Shown: positions 43,453-52,579, counted from the stretch's first letter. The stretch: DNA of 64,000 bases from WJMT01 sp964624145 (GCA_964624145.1 CAZUXT010000002.1:1-64000); one strand, 5' to 3'. Numbers and translations: made by a program. Notes: generated by a model from the letters alone, not told the origin.

Positions 43453-44379
43453 ATGAAAAAATACAGTGCCTTGATTCTGGTTGTTGTGTTTTCGCTTAAC
43501 TGCGGTCCACAAAAGACCTGGCATACATCCACATTGGTTTTTTTCGATACGGTCTGTGAACTGAGAATCTTTGGCTCCTCTGCAGAATTCTCTCAAGCAA
43601 AAAAAGAAGTAGAAAAAATATTTTCATCCATGGAAGAGCTTTTTTCTCCTGAAAAAACAGACTTAAAATCAAGCCATGTTCAGTATCTTTTAAGGGAAAG
43701 CCTGAAAATCAATAAAAATACGGATGGGTGTTTTGATATCACGGTAGGTCCGCTCAAAAAGGCATGGGGATTCTTAAACGGGCACTACAGAGTTCCTTCT
43801 TCGAAAGAAATAAACGGACTGTTGAAGGCCGTGGGTATGGATAAACTCCAGATAAAAAACGATGAGGCCCTTCTTCCGGAAAAGATGAAACTGGACTGGG
43901 GAGGCATCGCTAAAGGGTATGGAGTGGACCTTGCTTCACAGGCTATCAGGGAGATGAACATCCAGAAAGGATTTATTAACGCTGGAGGAGATATTTTCTG
44001 TTGGGGACAAAATCCTGATAACGATGCCTGGAGAATCGGGATAAAGCATCCCAGAAAAAGCGGTTTTCTCGGCATTCTTTCTCTTAAGGGCCAGGGGGCG
44101 GCCACGTCCGGAGATTACCAGAGGTTTTTTATAAAAAACGGTCTGAGATACCACCATATTTTTGATCCTTTAACCGGTTATCCGGCAAAAGGAAGACAGA
44201 GTGTCACTGTGATGGGGCCTAAGGTCCTTTTCTGTGATGCGCTTTCTACAGCTCTTTTTGTTTCTAAAGAACCGGAAAATATTTTAAAAAAATATCCTGA
44301 CTATGGTGCAGTTATTGTCAATAAAGAGGGTGAAACCCTTATCTTAGGGAAAAAGTTTGATATAGATCTGATAAAATAA
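43453..44379 (+). CDS. apbE: FAD:protein FMN transferase (flavin transferase)
   Basis: A 308-residue lipoprotein of the ApbE family, which moves FMN from FAD onto Thr of RnfG and RnfD in the periplasm. The lipobox is SLNC (C17 from the chosen start). Family motifs: FDITVGPL, DWGGIAKGYGVD, INAGGDIFCWG, AATSGDYQRF and FDPLTGYPAKG. The ATG at 43453 is preferred to an upstream TTG (43411) because it gives a normal lipoprotein signal. It converges with dnaN. Its substrates RnfG/RnfD are encoded about 9 kb away in this window. Confidence 0.93.
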   Translation: MKKYSALILVVVFSLNCGPQKTWHTSTLVFFDTVCELRIFGSSAEFSQAKKEVEKIFSSMEELFSPEKTDLKSSHVQYLLRESLKINKNTDGCFDITVGPLKKAWGFLNGHYRVPSSKEINGLLKAVGMDKLQIKNDEALLPEKMKLDWGGIAKGYGVDLASQAIREMNIQKGFINAGGDIFCWGQNPDNDAWRIGIKHPRKSGFLGILSLKGQGAATSGDYQRFFIKNGLRYHHIFDPLTGYPAKGRQSVTVMGPKVLFCDALSTALFVSKEPENILKKYPDYGAVIVNKEGETLILGKKFDIDLIK

Positions 44380-44388
44380 CGTCTGAGG

Positions 44389-45489
44389 TTAGAGCTTCAT
44401 GGGCATGAGAATATATTTATATTCTATTTCATCTTCCTCTTCCGGAGTCATAAGAACAGCGCTGTTGGAGTCTTTCATTTCAAACCTAACATTCTCCGTC
44501 TGTATGGTCGTTAGAAAATCTAGAATGTACTGAGCATTGAATCCGATCTCAAATTTATCCCCGTTGTATTCCGTTCCAACCTGGTCGCGAGCCTCCCCTA
44601 GTTCTGGATTAGAGGAGAAAAGTTCGACTCTATCTTTTTCTAATTTTAACTTAATTCCTTTGGACCGCTCCGTAGACAGGAGGGAGACTCTTCTTATAGC
44701 ATCCGTAATTTCTTCTCTTGAAAAAACAAGAAGATGTGGATTGTCTTTGGGAATGACCGCATTATAATTTGGGAATTTCCCCTCTATGATACGAGATATC
44801 AGCGTTCTGTTCTTCACATTAAAGAACAGATTGCTCTCATCCAAGTCAAACTTGATCTCTTTATCTTCGAACTTCCTTAATTCGCCGAGTGTTTTCTTGG
44901 ATACGATTCCATTGATCTCCTCATCAATATCCATGTTTTCTATTTTTGAAGACGCATAAGCAAGTCTGTGTCCGTCTGTACTGACCATCTCGATCTGATC
45001 TCCTTTGAGAATCATTAAAGCTCCATTGAGATAATATCTCTGCTCCTGAGTTATGGCAAAATAGACCCGGTTTATCATTTCCGCATATTTATCCAGAGGA
45101 AGAATGATATTTTTCTCAAACCGTGCCTCCGGGACTTGTGGATAGTCATCCTTTGGTTTACAGAGAACCTTGAACTGGCTGGCTCCTGAAGATATTTCGA
45201 TCATCTTCTCGTCTATCATTGAAAATGCGACTTTCTTTTCATCCGGAAGGGACCTGATTATTTCGTAGATTTTCTTACCTGATATGGTTGCAGCGCCTGG
45301 CTCTTCAACCTTTGTTTCTATGTAAGTCTTAAGTCCTACTTCGAGGTCTGTCCCAATCAGCTCCACTCGGTCCTTACCCGCATCTATCAGAATGTTAGCA
45401 AGTATGGGCATTGTATTTCTTTTCTCAACAATCCCCTGAAGAAGTTGGAGTTCTGTGAATATATTTTCTTTTTTGATTGAGAACCTCAT
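44389..45489 (-). CDS. dnaN: DNA polymerase III beta subunit (sliding clamp)
   Basis: A 366-residue ring-forming clamp. Recognisable are ELQLLQGIVEKRNTMPILANI, YLNGALMILKG, MVSTDGHRLAYA, FPNYNAVIPKDNPH and the C-terminal TPEEEDEIEYKYILMPMKL. The ATG at 45487-45489 is chosen because AGAGGTGG lies just before it; a GTG three codons upstream is part of that site. It follows dnaA after a 114-base AT-rich gap. Confidence 0.97.
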   Translation of the reverse strand: MRFSIKKENIFTELQLLQGIVEKRNTMPILANILIDAGKDRVELIGTDLEVGLKTYIETKVEEPGAATISGKKIYEIIRSLPDEKKVAFSMIDEKMIEISSGASQFKVLCKPKDDYPQVPEARFEKNIILPLDKYAEMINRVYFAITQEQRYYLNGALMILKGDQIEMVSTDGHRLAYASSKIENMDIDEEINGIVSKKTLGELRKFEDKEIKFDLDESNLFFNVKNRTLISRIIEGKFPNYNAVIPKDNPHLLVFSREEITDAIRRVSLLSTERSKGIKLKLEKDRVELFSSNPELGEARDQVGTEYNGDKFEIGFNAQYILDFLTTIQTENVRFEMKDSNSAVLMTPEEEDEIEYKYILMPMKL

Positions 45490-45603
45490 TTTTTCCACCT
45501 CTTCATACTTTATTTTATTTATATATAGTTTAGTTAAAGATTAAATAATAATAATAATAAATGCAAATAATATGTGAAAAATTCTTTTAAACATAAGAAT
45601 CCA
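45490..45603. other. AT-rich dnaA-dnaN gap with TAA repeats, candidate DNA unwinding element
   Basis: This 114-base gap is nearly all A and T. Positions 45542-45562 hold a run of TAA/ATA trinucleotides, the type of repeat (DnaA-trio) to which DnaA filaments bind at unwinding elements. Perfect DnaA boxes were not seen in it; only distant matches such as TTTTCCACC at 45491-45499. It is taken together with the box cluster at 46946-46977 as a possible bipartite oriC. Confidence 0.5.
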
Positions 45604-46932
45604 TTACCGTATAGAATTAATCATCCTTGTGATTTTCTTGTCGAAACCTCTGTTAGTTTCTCTTAATTTCTCTATCTTTCTTATACTATGAATGACCGTA
45701 GTGTGGTGTTTTCCACCGAATTTTTTTCCAATCTCAGGAAGAGAAGATTCTGTAAGGTGTTTCGATAGATACATGGCTATCTGTCGGGGAAAAGCGATTT
45801 TAGGAGAGTTATTCTTTGACTTTAACTTTTTAAGCCCCATTTTATATTCATGACAAATGAATTTTTGTATTTTTTCAATCGTGATGATATGTTCGGCCGA
45901 ATCAAGAAGGCTTTTTAATGCTTCTTTGGCAAGGTCCAGATCAATGGGCTGTCCTTTCAAAGAGGAATAAGCGATCACTCGCCTGAGAAATCCTTCCAAC
46001 TCCCGTATATTCGAATGCACCTTATCAGCAATAAAAAGAGCCACGCTTTCAGGAAGATGAACACCCTCTATCTGTGATTTTTTCTTTAATATGGCAATTC
46101 TTGTTTCTATATCAGGCGGTTTCAGGTCTGCTATAAGACCCCATTCGAACCTCGAACTGAATCTTTCTTCTATATTAGGGATTTCCTTTGGGGGGCAGTC
46201 GCTTGAGATGACGATTTGTTTCTGGTTGTCATAGAGGTGGTTAAAAGTATGAAAGAATTCTTCTTTTGTTCTCTCCCTTCCTGAAAGGAAATGAATATCA
46301 TCCATCAGAAGGAGGTCTATGTTTCTGTATTTCTCGCGGAAGTCCATGACCTTACCGTATTGAAGATGAGTGATAAGGTCGTTCATAAATTTCTCTGTTG
46401 TCATATAAAGGATTTTCACACCTCTTTTGCTTCTCAGGCTTTCGTGACCAATCGCGTTCATAAGATGTGTCTTTCCCAGACCCGCTCCTCCGTAGATGTA
46501 TAAAGGATTATAGGATTTTGCCGGGTTTTGAGATACGGATGAAGCGGCCGCATGGGCAAATTGGTTGCAGGAACCCACGATAAAATTATCAAATGTATAA
46601 TTGGGATTGAGATTGGGATTCAGAAGATATCCGTCTTGAGACCTTCTCTCTCTCGGGCTCCGCCGCATGAACGAAGAGGAGTCGTCAAAAATATATTTAA
46701 CATCATAGACCTTATCAAACAGCTCTTTGGAGGAGGTGTTGATAAGGCCGGAATAGTGGAAGGAGAGCCAGTCTCTGAAATAGGAGTTAGGAACTTTTAT
46801 ATAAAGAGCGTTTTTTTCCTGTCCTATATATGAGGTAGGACCAAACCAAGTATCAAAACTGTTTTTATCAATTTTATTCTTGATTTTCCTCTGGATGCGA
46901 ATCCAAGGGTTTAATTTATGTGAAGCTTCCAT
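45604..46932 (-). CDS. dnaA: Chromosomal replication initiator DnaA
   Basis: A 442-residue initiator. Domain I (residues 1-80) and a short linker precede the AAA+ domain with Walker A GGAGLGKTHLMNAIGHE and Walker B LLMDDIHFLSGRERTKEEFF, then the box-binding domain IV with GKKFGGKHHTTVIHSIRKIE. The signature is usually D-H-T-T; here the first residue is His. Domain II is short. It is transcribed toward dnaN, the order found beside many origins, with box-like sites in its own leader suggesting autoregulation. Confidence 0.97.
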   Translation of the reverse strand: MEASHKLNPWIRIQRKIKNKIDKNSFDTWFGPTSYIGQEKNALYIKVPNSYFRDWLSFHYSGLINTSSKELFDKVYDVKYIFDDSSSFMRRSPRERRSQDGYLLNPNLNPNYTFDNFIVGSCNQFAHAAASSVSQNPAKSYNPLYIYGGAGLGKTHLMNAIGHESLRSKRGVKILYMTTEKFMNDLITHLQYGKVMDFREKYRNIDLLLMDDIHFLSGRERTKEEFFHTFNHLYDNQKQIVISSDCPPKEIPNIEERFSSRFEWGLIADLKPPDIETRIAILKKKSQIEGVHLPESVALFIADKVHSNIRELEGFLRRVIAYSSLKGQPIDLDLAKEALKSLLDSAEHIITIEKIQKFICHEYKMGLKKLKSKNNSPKIAFPRQIAMYLSKHLTESSLPEIGKKFGGKHHTTVIHSIRKIEKLRETNRGFDKKITRMINSIR

Positions 46933-46945
46933 AATGAATCCCTAT

Positions 46946-46977
46946 TTTTCCACAGATATATCCACAAATGTGGAAAA
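46946..46977. other. Cluster of three DnaA-box-like sites before dnaA
   Basis: Three nine-base sites lie within 32 bases: TTTTCCACA (46946-46954), ATATCCACA (46958-46966) and, inverted, TGTGGAAAA (46969-46977). Each has one mismatch to TTATCCACA. The second and third face each other. They lie in the dnaA leader between its promoter and start codon, where DnaA could both repress its gene and take part in origin function. Confidence 0.6.
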
Positions 46978-47007
46978 CTTGTGTTATCTGATGGTTTGGT
47001 TAGGAAT

Positions 47008-47036
47008 ATATTAACACCGTCAAATGTGTATTTCAA
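47008..47036 (-). promoter_or_regulatory. Candidate dnaA promoter
   Basis: On the minus strand TTGAAA (47031-47036), a 17-base spacer and TAATAT (47008-47013) lie about 75 bases before the dnaA start, upstream of the DnaA-box cluster. Confidence 0.55.
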
Positions 47037-47087
47037 GAAGTTTTGTCGGAATAAAACAGAATTTATTGAAATATTTTTTTAAAATGC

Positions 47088-50048
47088 TTAAAAATCAAAG
47101 CCTATCCAGAATTTTGTCATCCAGCGGTCTCCGGTTTCAAATCCAAATGGGGCTGAGATATCTGGCCAGTACACAAGCCTCACGAAATCTAAATGAACGG
47201 GAAATCCAAGGAGGAAGAATTCGAATCCATAACCCATTGAGCCCACAGCGTCAACGATATACATATACGTAAAGCCTGATTTACGCGTGTCCCTAACATA
47301 TATCTTTGGTTCGAAACCCTTGACTTTGGTTCTGGCTATATCGAAAAACAGAGTGCCTCTTACCGGCCCGAGCTGGCCGATTATTGTGTAAGCCGCGTTA
47401 ATAATGGGGAATCTGAACTCAAGATTGGCAAACCAGCTTTCCGTTCCTATAAGACTGTAATAGTACTGGGACCGGACTTGATTGTTGCCGCCGAAGTAGT
47501 TGATGAAAGGGGTTTCTCCCCAGCTTCCAAATCCCTCAAAACGGAACGCAAAAAGGGTGTCGAGGCCTAAGTATAAATACTGCCGGTAGTCCAATTGAAG
47601 GGTTGTGTTGGTGAGGAACGAATCCGTAACAGGGATCGCCTGGGAAACAGAGAGGCTGAATGTGTTTCCTGAGGCAGGACCGTAGTATTTAAAAAGAGTG
47701 GTCTCTCCGGTAAGAGAAAAAGAGGCGGATAACAAGCTTCCGGTAAGAAAGAAACTAAAAATCTGTCCGGCGCCTGCCATCTCCCGGGCAAGAGTGGGAT
47801 CATAGTATTCTTCATCATAATAGGCATATTGGAAGGCACCTTGGACCCGGTAATACCGATTTAAGGGATAATAGGCCGCAAGAGAGGCTCCTGATATGGA
47901 GCGTGTTGCCAGGGCATCATTGTAGTTGAGCGTGTAGTACAGGCTCGGATCGATGTAGTAATAGGGAGTATAGTAGAAAAGGGTATAGTGATAAGCGGTG
48001 GCTTGATACTGCAGCCTTCTTTTCTGATTAAGGTAAGAAAAGTAGTAAGAGCGGAAGTCTCTGACCTGATAGGCCGTTACATTGAAGTTGTGATCGCCGA
48101 AGAGATCCGAGAAGGAGAAGGACGAGCCGCCGTAAAGAGAGCCGTCTGTAGCAATAGTGGTACTCACAGGAGGCCTTCCCGTTAAATACAGATTTCCCAT
48201 TCCCTCATGGGGTTTTATCTTTTCTTTATCGATCTCAACTGTGATATGGGGCTTGTATTCTTCGTATTCTTCAGCGGTTAACATATCGTCAAACCTTATG
48301 TTTTTTTCGACGACTCCTTCCAGATCGCCTTTAAATATTTGAAAAGCGCCTTTATGGAAGGAAGAAAAAACAATCGTATCTTTTTCATTGGCAACAGGGT
48401 ACGGAAAGAAATTGCCTGTTCTCACGTCCGTATGTCTTTTTAGCTCACCGGTCTTCATTGACAAGGAGTAGACGTTATAAGAATCTCTCATGTCACCCGA
48501 AAAGTATATGAGGCTTGAGTCCCTGGAGAATTCCGGGCAAATGGTATTCCCTTTACCAAAAGTCAGCTGGGTCTTTTTACTCAGGTCATTCAAAGGAGAC
48601 AAAAACAACTTGTCATAAGTCCCGATGCGAAGGGTATAGACAACGGACTTTCCATCCGGAGATATAGCCAGAGCTTGTTCATAAAGGTCATTGTTGGTCA
48701 GGTTGCTGGTTTCCCCTGTTTCAAGGGAAAGGCTGAAGATGTCATGGATGCCGTTAGAGGAAGCGGTATAGAGCATCTTCCCTCCTTCAGGACAGAAACA
48801 CGGAGAGGAAGGCCGGTCCTGTGGGATTTTGATCTTTTTCATAACACGGCTGTTAAGAGTATTGACCAGAAAAAGGCTGTGCTTTTCTCCTGATCTTCCA
48901 AAGAAAGCGATTTTATCCCCATCCGGAGACCAGGCAATATCTCTGCCCGCAGAAGGATCGATTTCGTATTTGATGTTTTGGTATTTCAGAGTGTATCCTT
49001 TGGTGAGGTTTCTTATAAATGATCCGTCCCTCGCAGAGAAAAGGATAATGTCAAATTCGTATGCTTTTTGATTGGCCGTCAGAACAGCGATGATATCTCC
49101 TGATGGAGACAAGGAATGGGAAAAGGCGAAATAGAATTCATTCACAGGATAGTTAGGGCCGAGTGCCAGGCTGTAGTTTTCCGGATTTTCACGCATCAAA
49201 AAAGGTTTGTATTTTTCTCTGAGGTGTTTATTGAACTCATGGCCGAATTCTTGCGGGTCCATTTTAAAGGCGTTTTTTATGGGATTTATGGGGCCCATTA
49301 GCGGGGCATTTTTCAGTGACTGCCATAAATTGGTGACTCCGTTTTTGCCGAATCTCTGTTCGATAAAATCATAGATTGCATGCCCGAAATCGTAAGCCGG
49401 ATCCCTTGGAAGGGGATACCTTGAGTAAAGGTTGCCGTTTTTTCTCATTTCAGGAATACGGTCATTGAGCACCGTGTCTTTGATAATCAGGTTTGACCAG
49501 GAAGACCATCTCCCCGTATTGTATTCTGAGAATCCCTCCATGACCCACAGCGGAGGCGAACTTATGGCATGCAGCGCTCCGCCGGGGCTTCCCCAGATCA
49601 TGTCATATTCAAATATATGAGTCAGTTCGTGTTCGACCAGATCCTCCAATTCATCGGTGGGCATGTCTCCGTAGAGAGCGATCCTGTACAGTATGGGCTC
49701 GGCTACTCCCAGCACTCCTTCCGGGAGCTGGAAGAGATTCGTCTGTTGAAATTCGGTGCTGGTTTTGTAATAAAGGATGGGAACGGTTGCAGAGAGGTGA
49801 TGCTTTGTGCTCTGGCTTATCCGGGCATAAGCGCTTTCAGCCAGCTCTGCGATTCGTTTCAAAAAGTCGACATCATTCATATAATAGTACAGTTCAAAGT
49901 GCTCTGTCTCATAACTTTCCCATTTAAAGTCTTTATAACGGATTCGATTTTTACCATAATAAGGGTAATAGAAGCTCTGTGCTGATAAGGAAGCTATACA
50001 GAACAAGAGGAGCACTATGCCAAGCAGCTGATTTTTATGTTTTTTCAT
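47088..50048 (-). CDS. Exported metalloprotease / PD40 propeller / outer-membrane barrel protein
   Basis: A 986-residue protein with a Sec signal (residues 1-24, ending SLSA-QSF). Residues 40-290 form a gluzincin-like protease domain with a zinc site HELTH (H140, E141, H144) and a third ligand in WVMEGFSEY (E171 or E175). Residues 305-590 hold PD40/TolB-type propeller blades (for example IAWSPDGDKIAFFG, LAISPDGKSVVYT, PEFSRDSSLIYFSG). Residues 640-986 read as an outer-membrane beta barrel with a terminal aromatic (FWIGFDF), the usual assembly signal. It follows the lipoprotein gene by 9 bases. Function unknown; protein quality control or polymer degradation at the surface is conceivable. Confidence 0.85.
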   Translation of the reverse strand: MKKHKNQLLGIVLLLFCIASLSAQSFYYPYYGKNRIRYKDFKWESYETEHFELYYYMNDVDFLKRIAELAESAYARISQSTKHHLSATVPILYYKTSTEFQQTNLFQLPEGVLGVAEPILYRIALYGDMPTDELEDLVEHELTHIFEYDMIWGSPGGALHAISSPPLWVMEGFSEYNTGRWSSWSNLIIKDTVLNDRIPEMRKNGNLYSRYPLPRDPAYDFGHAIYDFIEQRFGKNGVTNLWQSLKNAPLMGPINPIKNAFKMDPQEFGHEFNKHLREKYKPFLMRENPENYSLALGPNYPVNEFYFAFSHSLSPSGDIIAVLTANQKAYEFDIILFSARDGSFIRNLTKGYTLKYQNIKYEIDPSAGRDIAWSPDGDKIAFFGRSGEKHSLFLVNTLNSRVMKKIKIPQDRPSSPCFCPEGGKMLYTASSNGIHDIFSLSLETGETSNLTNNDLYEQALAISPDGKSVVYTLRIGTYDKLFLSPLNDLSKKTQLTFGKGNTICPEFSRDSSLIYFSGDMRDSYNVYSLSMKTGELKRHTDVRTGNFFPYPVANEKDTIVFSSFHKGAFQIFKGDLEGVVEKNIRFDDMLTAEEYEEYKPHITVEIDKEKIKPHEGMGNLYLTGRPPVSTTIATDGSLYGGSSFSFSDLFGDHNFNVTAYQVRDFRSYYFSYLNQKRRLQYQATAYHYTLFYYTPYYYIDPSLYYTLNYNDALATRSISGASLAAYYPLNRYYRVQGAFQYAYYDEEYYDPTLAREMAGAGQIFSFFLTGSLLSASFSLTGETTLFKYYGPASGNTFSLSVSQAIPVTDSFLTNTTLQLDYRQYLYLGLDTLFAFRFEGFGSWGETPFINYFGGNNQVRSQYYYSLIGTESWFANLEFRFPIINAAYTIIGQLGPVRGTLFFDIARTKVKGFEPKIYVRDTRKSGFTYMYIVDAVGSMGYGFEFFLLGFPVHLDFVRLVYWPDISAPFGFETGDRWMTKFWIGFDF

Positions 50049-50057
50049 GGTGTCTCC

Positions 50058-50729
50058 TTATTTTAGGATGAGATATCGTTGTTGCGGTCGAGGTTCAGCA
50101 AAAATATCACGGAAGACTTTTTCTTTAATACTGAATATAAGGTCATAAAAGGCAAAGGCTGAAGTCTGGTTTGGATTCTCATAGGTCTTTGTCTCGCTGA
50201 ACTTCCGCTGGAACAAGATCTCTCCTGTCTGGCTGTCTATAAAATAGAGCTCCAGAATGAGCGAGTACATGTTTCTCTGGGCAAACCTGTCTTCATACGA
50301 GAAGGGGTCTTCAAATTTTTTCTTGTCTTTTATCAGGGCTTTTCTTATTTCGGATTTGTATTCAAAGGTCCCGGATATAATGATTCCTTTTTTCTCTTTA
50401 TCCGAAAGGTTGACCCAGAATTCTTTTTCTTTGAAATTCTTTTCATCTTCAGCAGAAGCCTGTTCCAGATTTACTCTTTTTTTTGTTTTGATTCTCATCT
50501 CCTGTGCAAAATACTCTTTGATCTCCTTATTTATATCAAAATCTGGTTTTTCCTTTTTTTGAAGGAAGTCTGTGATCACAATTTCTTCGAATGGCGCCAG
50601 GTTTAATTCAGGCTTTTTAGCTATGTTCGTGCTTACCTCTACATAGGACGACATGGTGCTGCAGCTGTAGAGAGCAAACAGAAGGAAAATAATGATTGTT
50701 TTATAAAGAAGGGATTTATCTTTTTTCAT
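50058..50729 (-). CDS. Lipoprotein, possible CsgG/LpoB-type fold
   Basis: A 223-residue lipoprotein (lipobox ALYSC). The mature part is mixed alpha/beta with FEEIVITDFLQKKEK near its start and LILELYFIDSQTGEILFQRKF near its end. That rhythm resembles CsgG/LpoB-like outer-membrane lipoproteins, but I am not sure of the family. The ATG at 50727-50729 gives the cleanest lipoprotein signal; ATG 50741 and a TTG at 50750 are alternatives with weak ribosome sites. It overlaps the TPR gene by 14 bases, and the metalloprotease/barrel gene follows. Confidence 0.65.
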   Translation of the reverse strand: MKKDKSLLYKTIIIFLLFALYSCSTMSSYVEVSTNIAKKPELNLAPFEEIVITDFLQKKEKPDFDINKEIKEYFAQEMRIKTKKRVNLEQASAEDEKNFKEKEFWVNLSDKEKKGIIISGTFEYKSEIRKALIKDKKKFEDPFSYEDRFAQRNMYSLILELYFIDSQTGEILFQRKFSETKTYENPNQTSAFAFYDLIFSIKEKVFRDIFAEPRPQQRYLILK

Positions 50730-51078
50730 CTTTATTCTCATCTTTTTCAATTTTGTTTAAGTTTTCTTTAAAATGCTTGTAATTGGATTGGATTTGTTCG
50801 TTTTCAGGGCTGAGCTCTAATGCTGTTTTATATTCTTTTTCAGCTTTCTCAAAAGCCCCCTTTTTTTCGTAAGCGACAGCCAGATTATTATGGGCTGCAG
50901 GAGACTTTGGATCCTGCTGAACGGCTCTTTCCCATCTGAATATAGCCTCATCCCATAAGCCCTTTTGGGCCGCTTCGATTCCGAACTTCATTTCATCCTG
51001 AGGAAGATACATAACGCAGCATGCTAACAGGAGAAGAAGGATGAGGAGACTCAATAATACAATTGTTTTTGTGTTCAT
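50716..51078 (-). CDS. TPR-repeat membrane-anchored protein
   Basis: A 120-residue protein with an N-terminal hydrophobic anchor (residues 5-24) followed by two TPR-like repeats: AAQKGLWDEAIFRWERAVQQ, NNLAVAYEKKGAFEKAEKEY and ALELSPENEQIQ. The C-terminus is a charged helix. TPR proteins scaffold complexes. It starts the operon 51078 to 47088, so it is probably a partner of the lipoprotein and the protease-barrel protein. Strict lipobox is not clear (LLACC is present). Confidence 0.8.
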   Translation of the reverse strand: MNTKTIVLLSLLILLLLLACCVMYLPQDEMKFGIEAAQKGLWDEAIFRWERAVQQDPKSPAAHNNLAVAYEKKGAFEKAEKEYKTALELSPENEQIQSNYKHFKENLNKIEKDENKDEKR

Positions 51079-51101
51079 TTCGAATCAATCCTTTCATAAC
51101 T

Positions 51102-51130
51102 AAGGTACTTTTTTTTAACAAAATCGTCAA
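51102..51130 (-). promoter_or_regulatory. Candidate promoter of the TPR/lipoprotein/protease operon
   Basis: On the minus strand TTGACG (51125-51130), a 17-base spacer and TACCTT (51102-51107) lie 24 bases before the TPR gene start at 51078. The rest of the 51079-51336 gap holds the folD promoter. Confidence 0.45.
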
Positions 51131-51277
51131 GAATGGGCACAGACACACACGCTGTTTTAAAAGAGATAAAGCCATATGCATAAAAAATTCCATAAATATT
51201 CGTTCTTATGTTATTTTGTGTAAGCAAATTTTGTGCCAGGTGGCTACAGGGGGAGCGGTTTGGATATCCTTTTTGTG

Positions 51278-51306
51278 TTGTCATTCAAAGAGGACATATG
51301 TATAAT
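51278..51306 (+). promoter_or_regulatory. Promoter of folD
   Basis: TTGTCA (51278-51283), a 17-base spacer and a perfect TATAAT (51301-51306) lie 31 bases before the ATG at 51337. Confidence 0.7.
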
Positions 51307-51336
51307 GATTTGTAAAATTTTTTCCGGGAGGATTTT

Positions 51337-52275
51337 ATGGGAGATTGGCTTGGAGGCAGTGCTCTGGCAAAGAAAATCAAAGAAAGAGTCAAAGATGAGG
51401 TTTCCAAAATAAAAGCGGAAAGAAATGAGGTCCCGGGTTTAGCTGCGGTTCTGGTGGGAAAGAACAAAGCCTCTCAAGTATATGTGGGGATGAAACAGAG
51501 AAATTGCGAAAGGCTGGGCCTTTATTCCGAAGTCCTGACATTTAATGAGACTTTAGATCCTTCTGAACTTAAAAAAAAAATAGAAGAATTGAACCAAAAG
51601 GACCAGATAGACGGGATCCTTGTACAGGAACCGCTGCCGCAGGGTTTCAGCAGCCAAGAAGTCGCGACAACGATTCTGCCCGAGAAAGACGTAGATGGTC
51701 TTAATCCGTGCAGTCTCGGGAATTTATTGAGAGTCGAGAGCGGTCTTCGGCCCTGCACTCCGTTAGGTATAATGGAGCTTCTAAAATCAAGGGATATTAG
51801 TATAAAGGGGAAGGAGATTGTGATTATCGGAAGAAGCTTGCTTGTCGGGAAACCTCTTTCCATCATGATGACCAACGCGCACGGTACCGTAACGGTTTGT
51901 CATTCCAGGACAGAGAATCTTCCAAAAGTAGCATCAAGGGCGGACATATTGGTAGCAGCGATTGGAAGAGGGGCGTTTGTAACTCCTGATTTTGTCAAAG
52001 AGGGGGCTGTGGTGATAGATGTGGGGATTAATCACCTGACTGATAAAGCCAAGGCAGCAGAGATGTTCAAAGAGCCTGAAGGGAGGCTGCTGGACATTGA
52101 TAAAAAAGGGTACACGCTTATCGGTGATGTACATCCGAGCGTCATAGACAAAGCTTCTTTTCTTACCCCAGTTCCGGGGGGAGTCGGTCCCCTGACCGTT
52201 GCGCTGCTTATGCACAATACGCTTACAGCATATAAATTGAGGCGCGGATATCTTCTTTTCGGAAACGGAAGATAG
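51337..52275 (+). CDS. folD: Methylenetetrahydrofolate dehydrogenase / methenyl cyclohydrolase
   Basis: A 312-residue bifunctional one-carbon enzyme interconverting methylene-, methenyl- and formyl-tetrahydrofolate. It has ASQVYVGMKQRNCERLGL with the Tyr-x-x-x-Lys catalytic pair, ILVQEPLPQGF (usually VQLPLP), PCTPLGIMELL, IGRSLLVGKPL for the NAD(P) loop, and the C-terminal TPVPGGVGPLTVALLM. Slightly longer than the usual 285-300 residues by a C-terminal tail. GGGAGG precedes the ATG; single-gene unit followed by rpmB. Confidence 0.96.
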   Translation: MGDWLGGSALAKKIKERVKDEVSKIKAERNEVPGLAAVLVGKNKASQVYVGMKQRNCERLGLYSEVLTFNETLDPSELKKKIEELNQKDQIDGILVQEPLPQGFSSQEVATTILPEKDVDGLNPCSLGNLLRVESGLRPCTPLGIMELLKSRDISIKGKEIVIIGRSLLVGKPLSIMMTNAHGTVTVCHSRTENLPKVASRADILVAAIGRGAFVTPDFVKEGAVVIDVGINHLTDKAKAAEMFKEPEGRLLDIDKKGYTLIGDVHPSVIDKASFLTPVPGGVGPLTVALLMHNTLTAYKLRRGYLLFGNGR

Positions 52276-52387
52276 ATTGCCTGTCCAAAGGGGGTTGGGT
52301 TTTTAGCGAATTTATGTTATATATATTCCTTAATTATTTAGACTTATCAGGATTATTTAATGAGTGTTTTGCAAGAGAGAAAGGAAA

Positions 52388-52579
52388 ATGGCTAAAGTAT
52401 GTGAAATTTGCGGAAAAGGTCCTGTTTTCGGAAACAGCGTCAGCCATTCACACAAGGCGACGAAAAAGAAATGGAAGCCCAATTTACAGCGCGTTAAGAT
52501 TGAGACCGATTCAGGGACTAGAAAAGTGTGGGTTTGCACGAACTGTATACGTTCAGGAAAAGTAAAAAAATCCGGATAA
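52388..52579 (+). CDS. rpmB: 50S ribosomal protein L28
   Basis: A 63-residue basic protein starting AKVCEICGKGPVFGNSVSHS, with a zinc-binding Cys set (CEICG and CTNC), the C-plus form. The ATG at 52388 is preceded by AAAGGA; an upstream in-frame start is less likely. It converges with the rel gene, leaving 7 bases. Confidence 0.96.
   Translation: MAKVCEICGKGPVFGNSVSHSHKATKKKWKPNLQRVKIETDSGTRKVWVCTNCIRSGKVKKSG

Noticed and set aside
51234..51277. tRNA-like bases near GGCTACAGGGGGAGC
   Set aside because: No cloverleaf could be built; no anticodon or T arm pairs.
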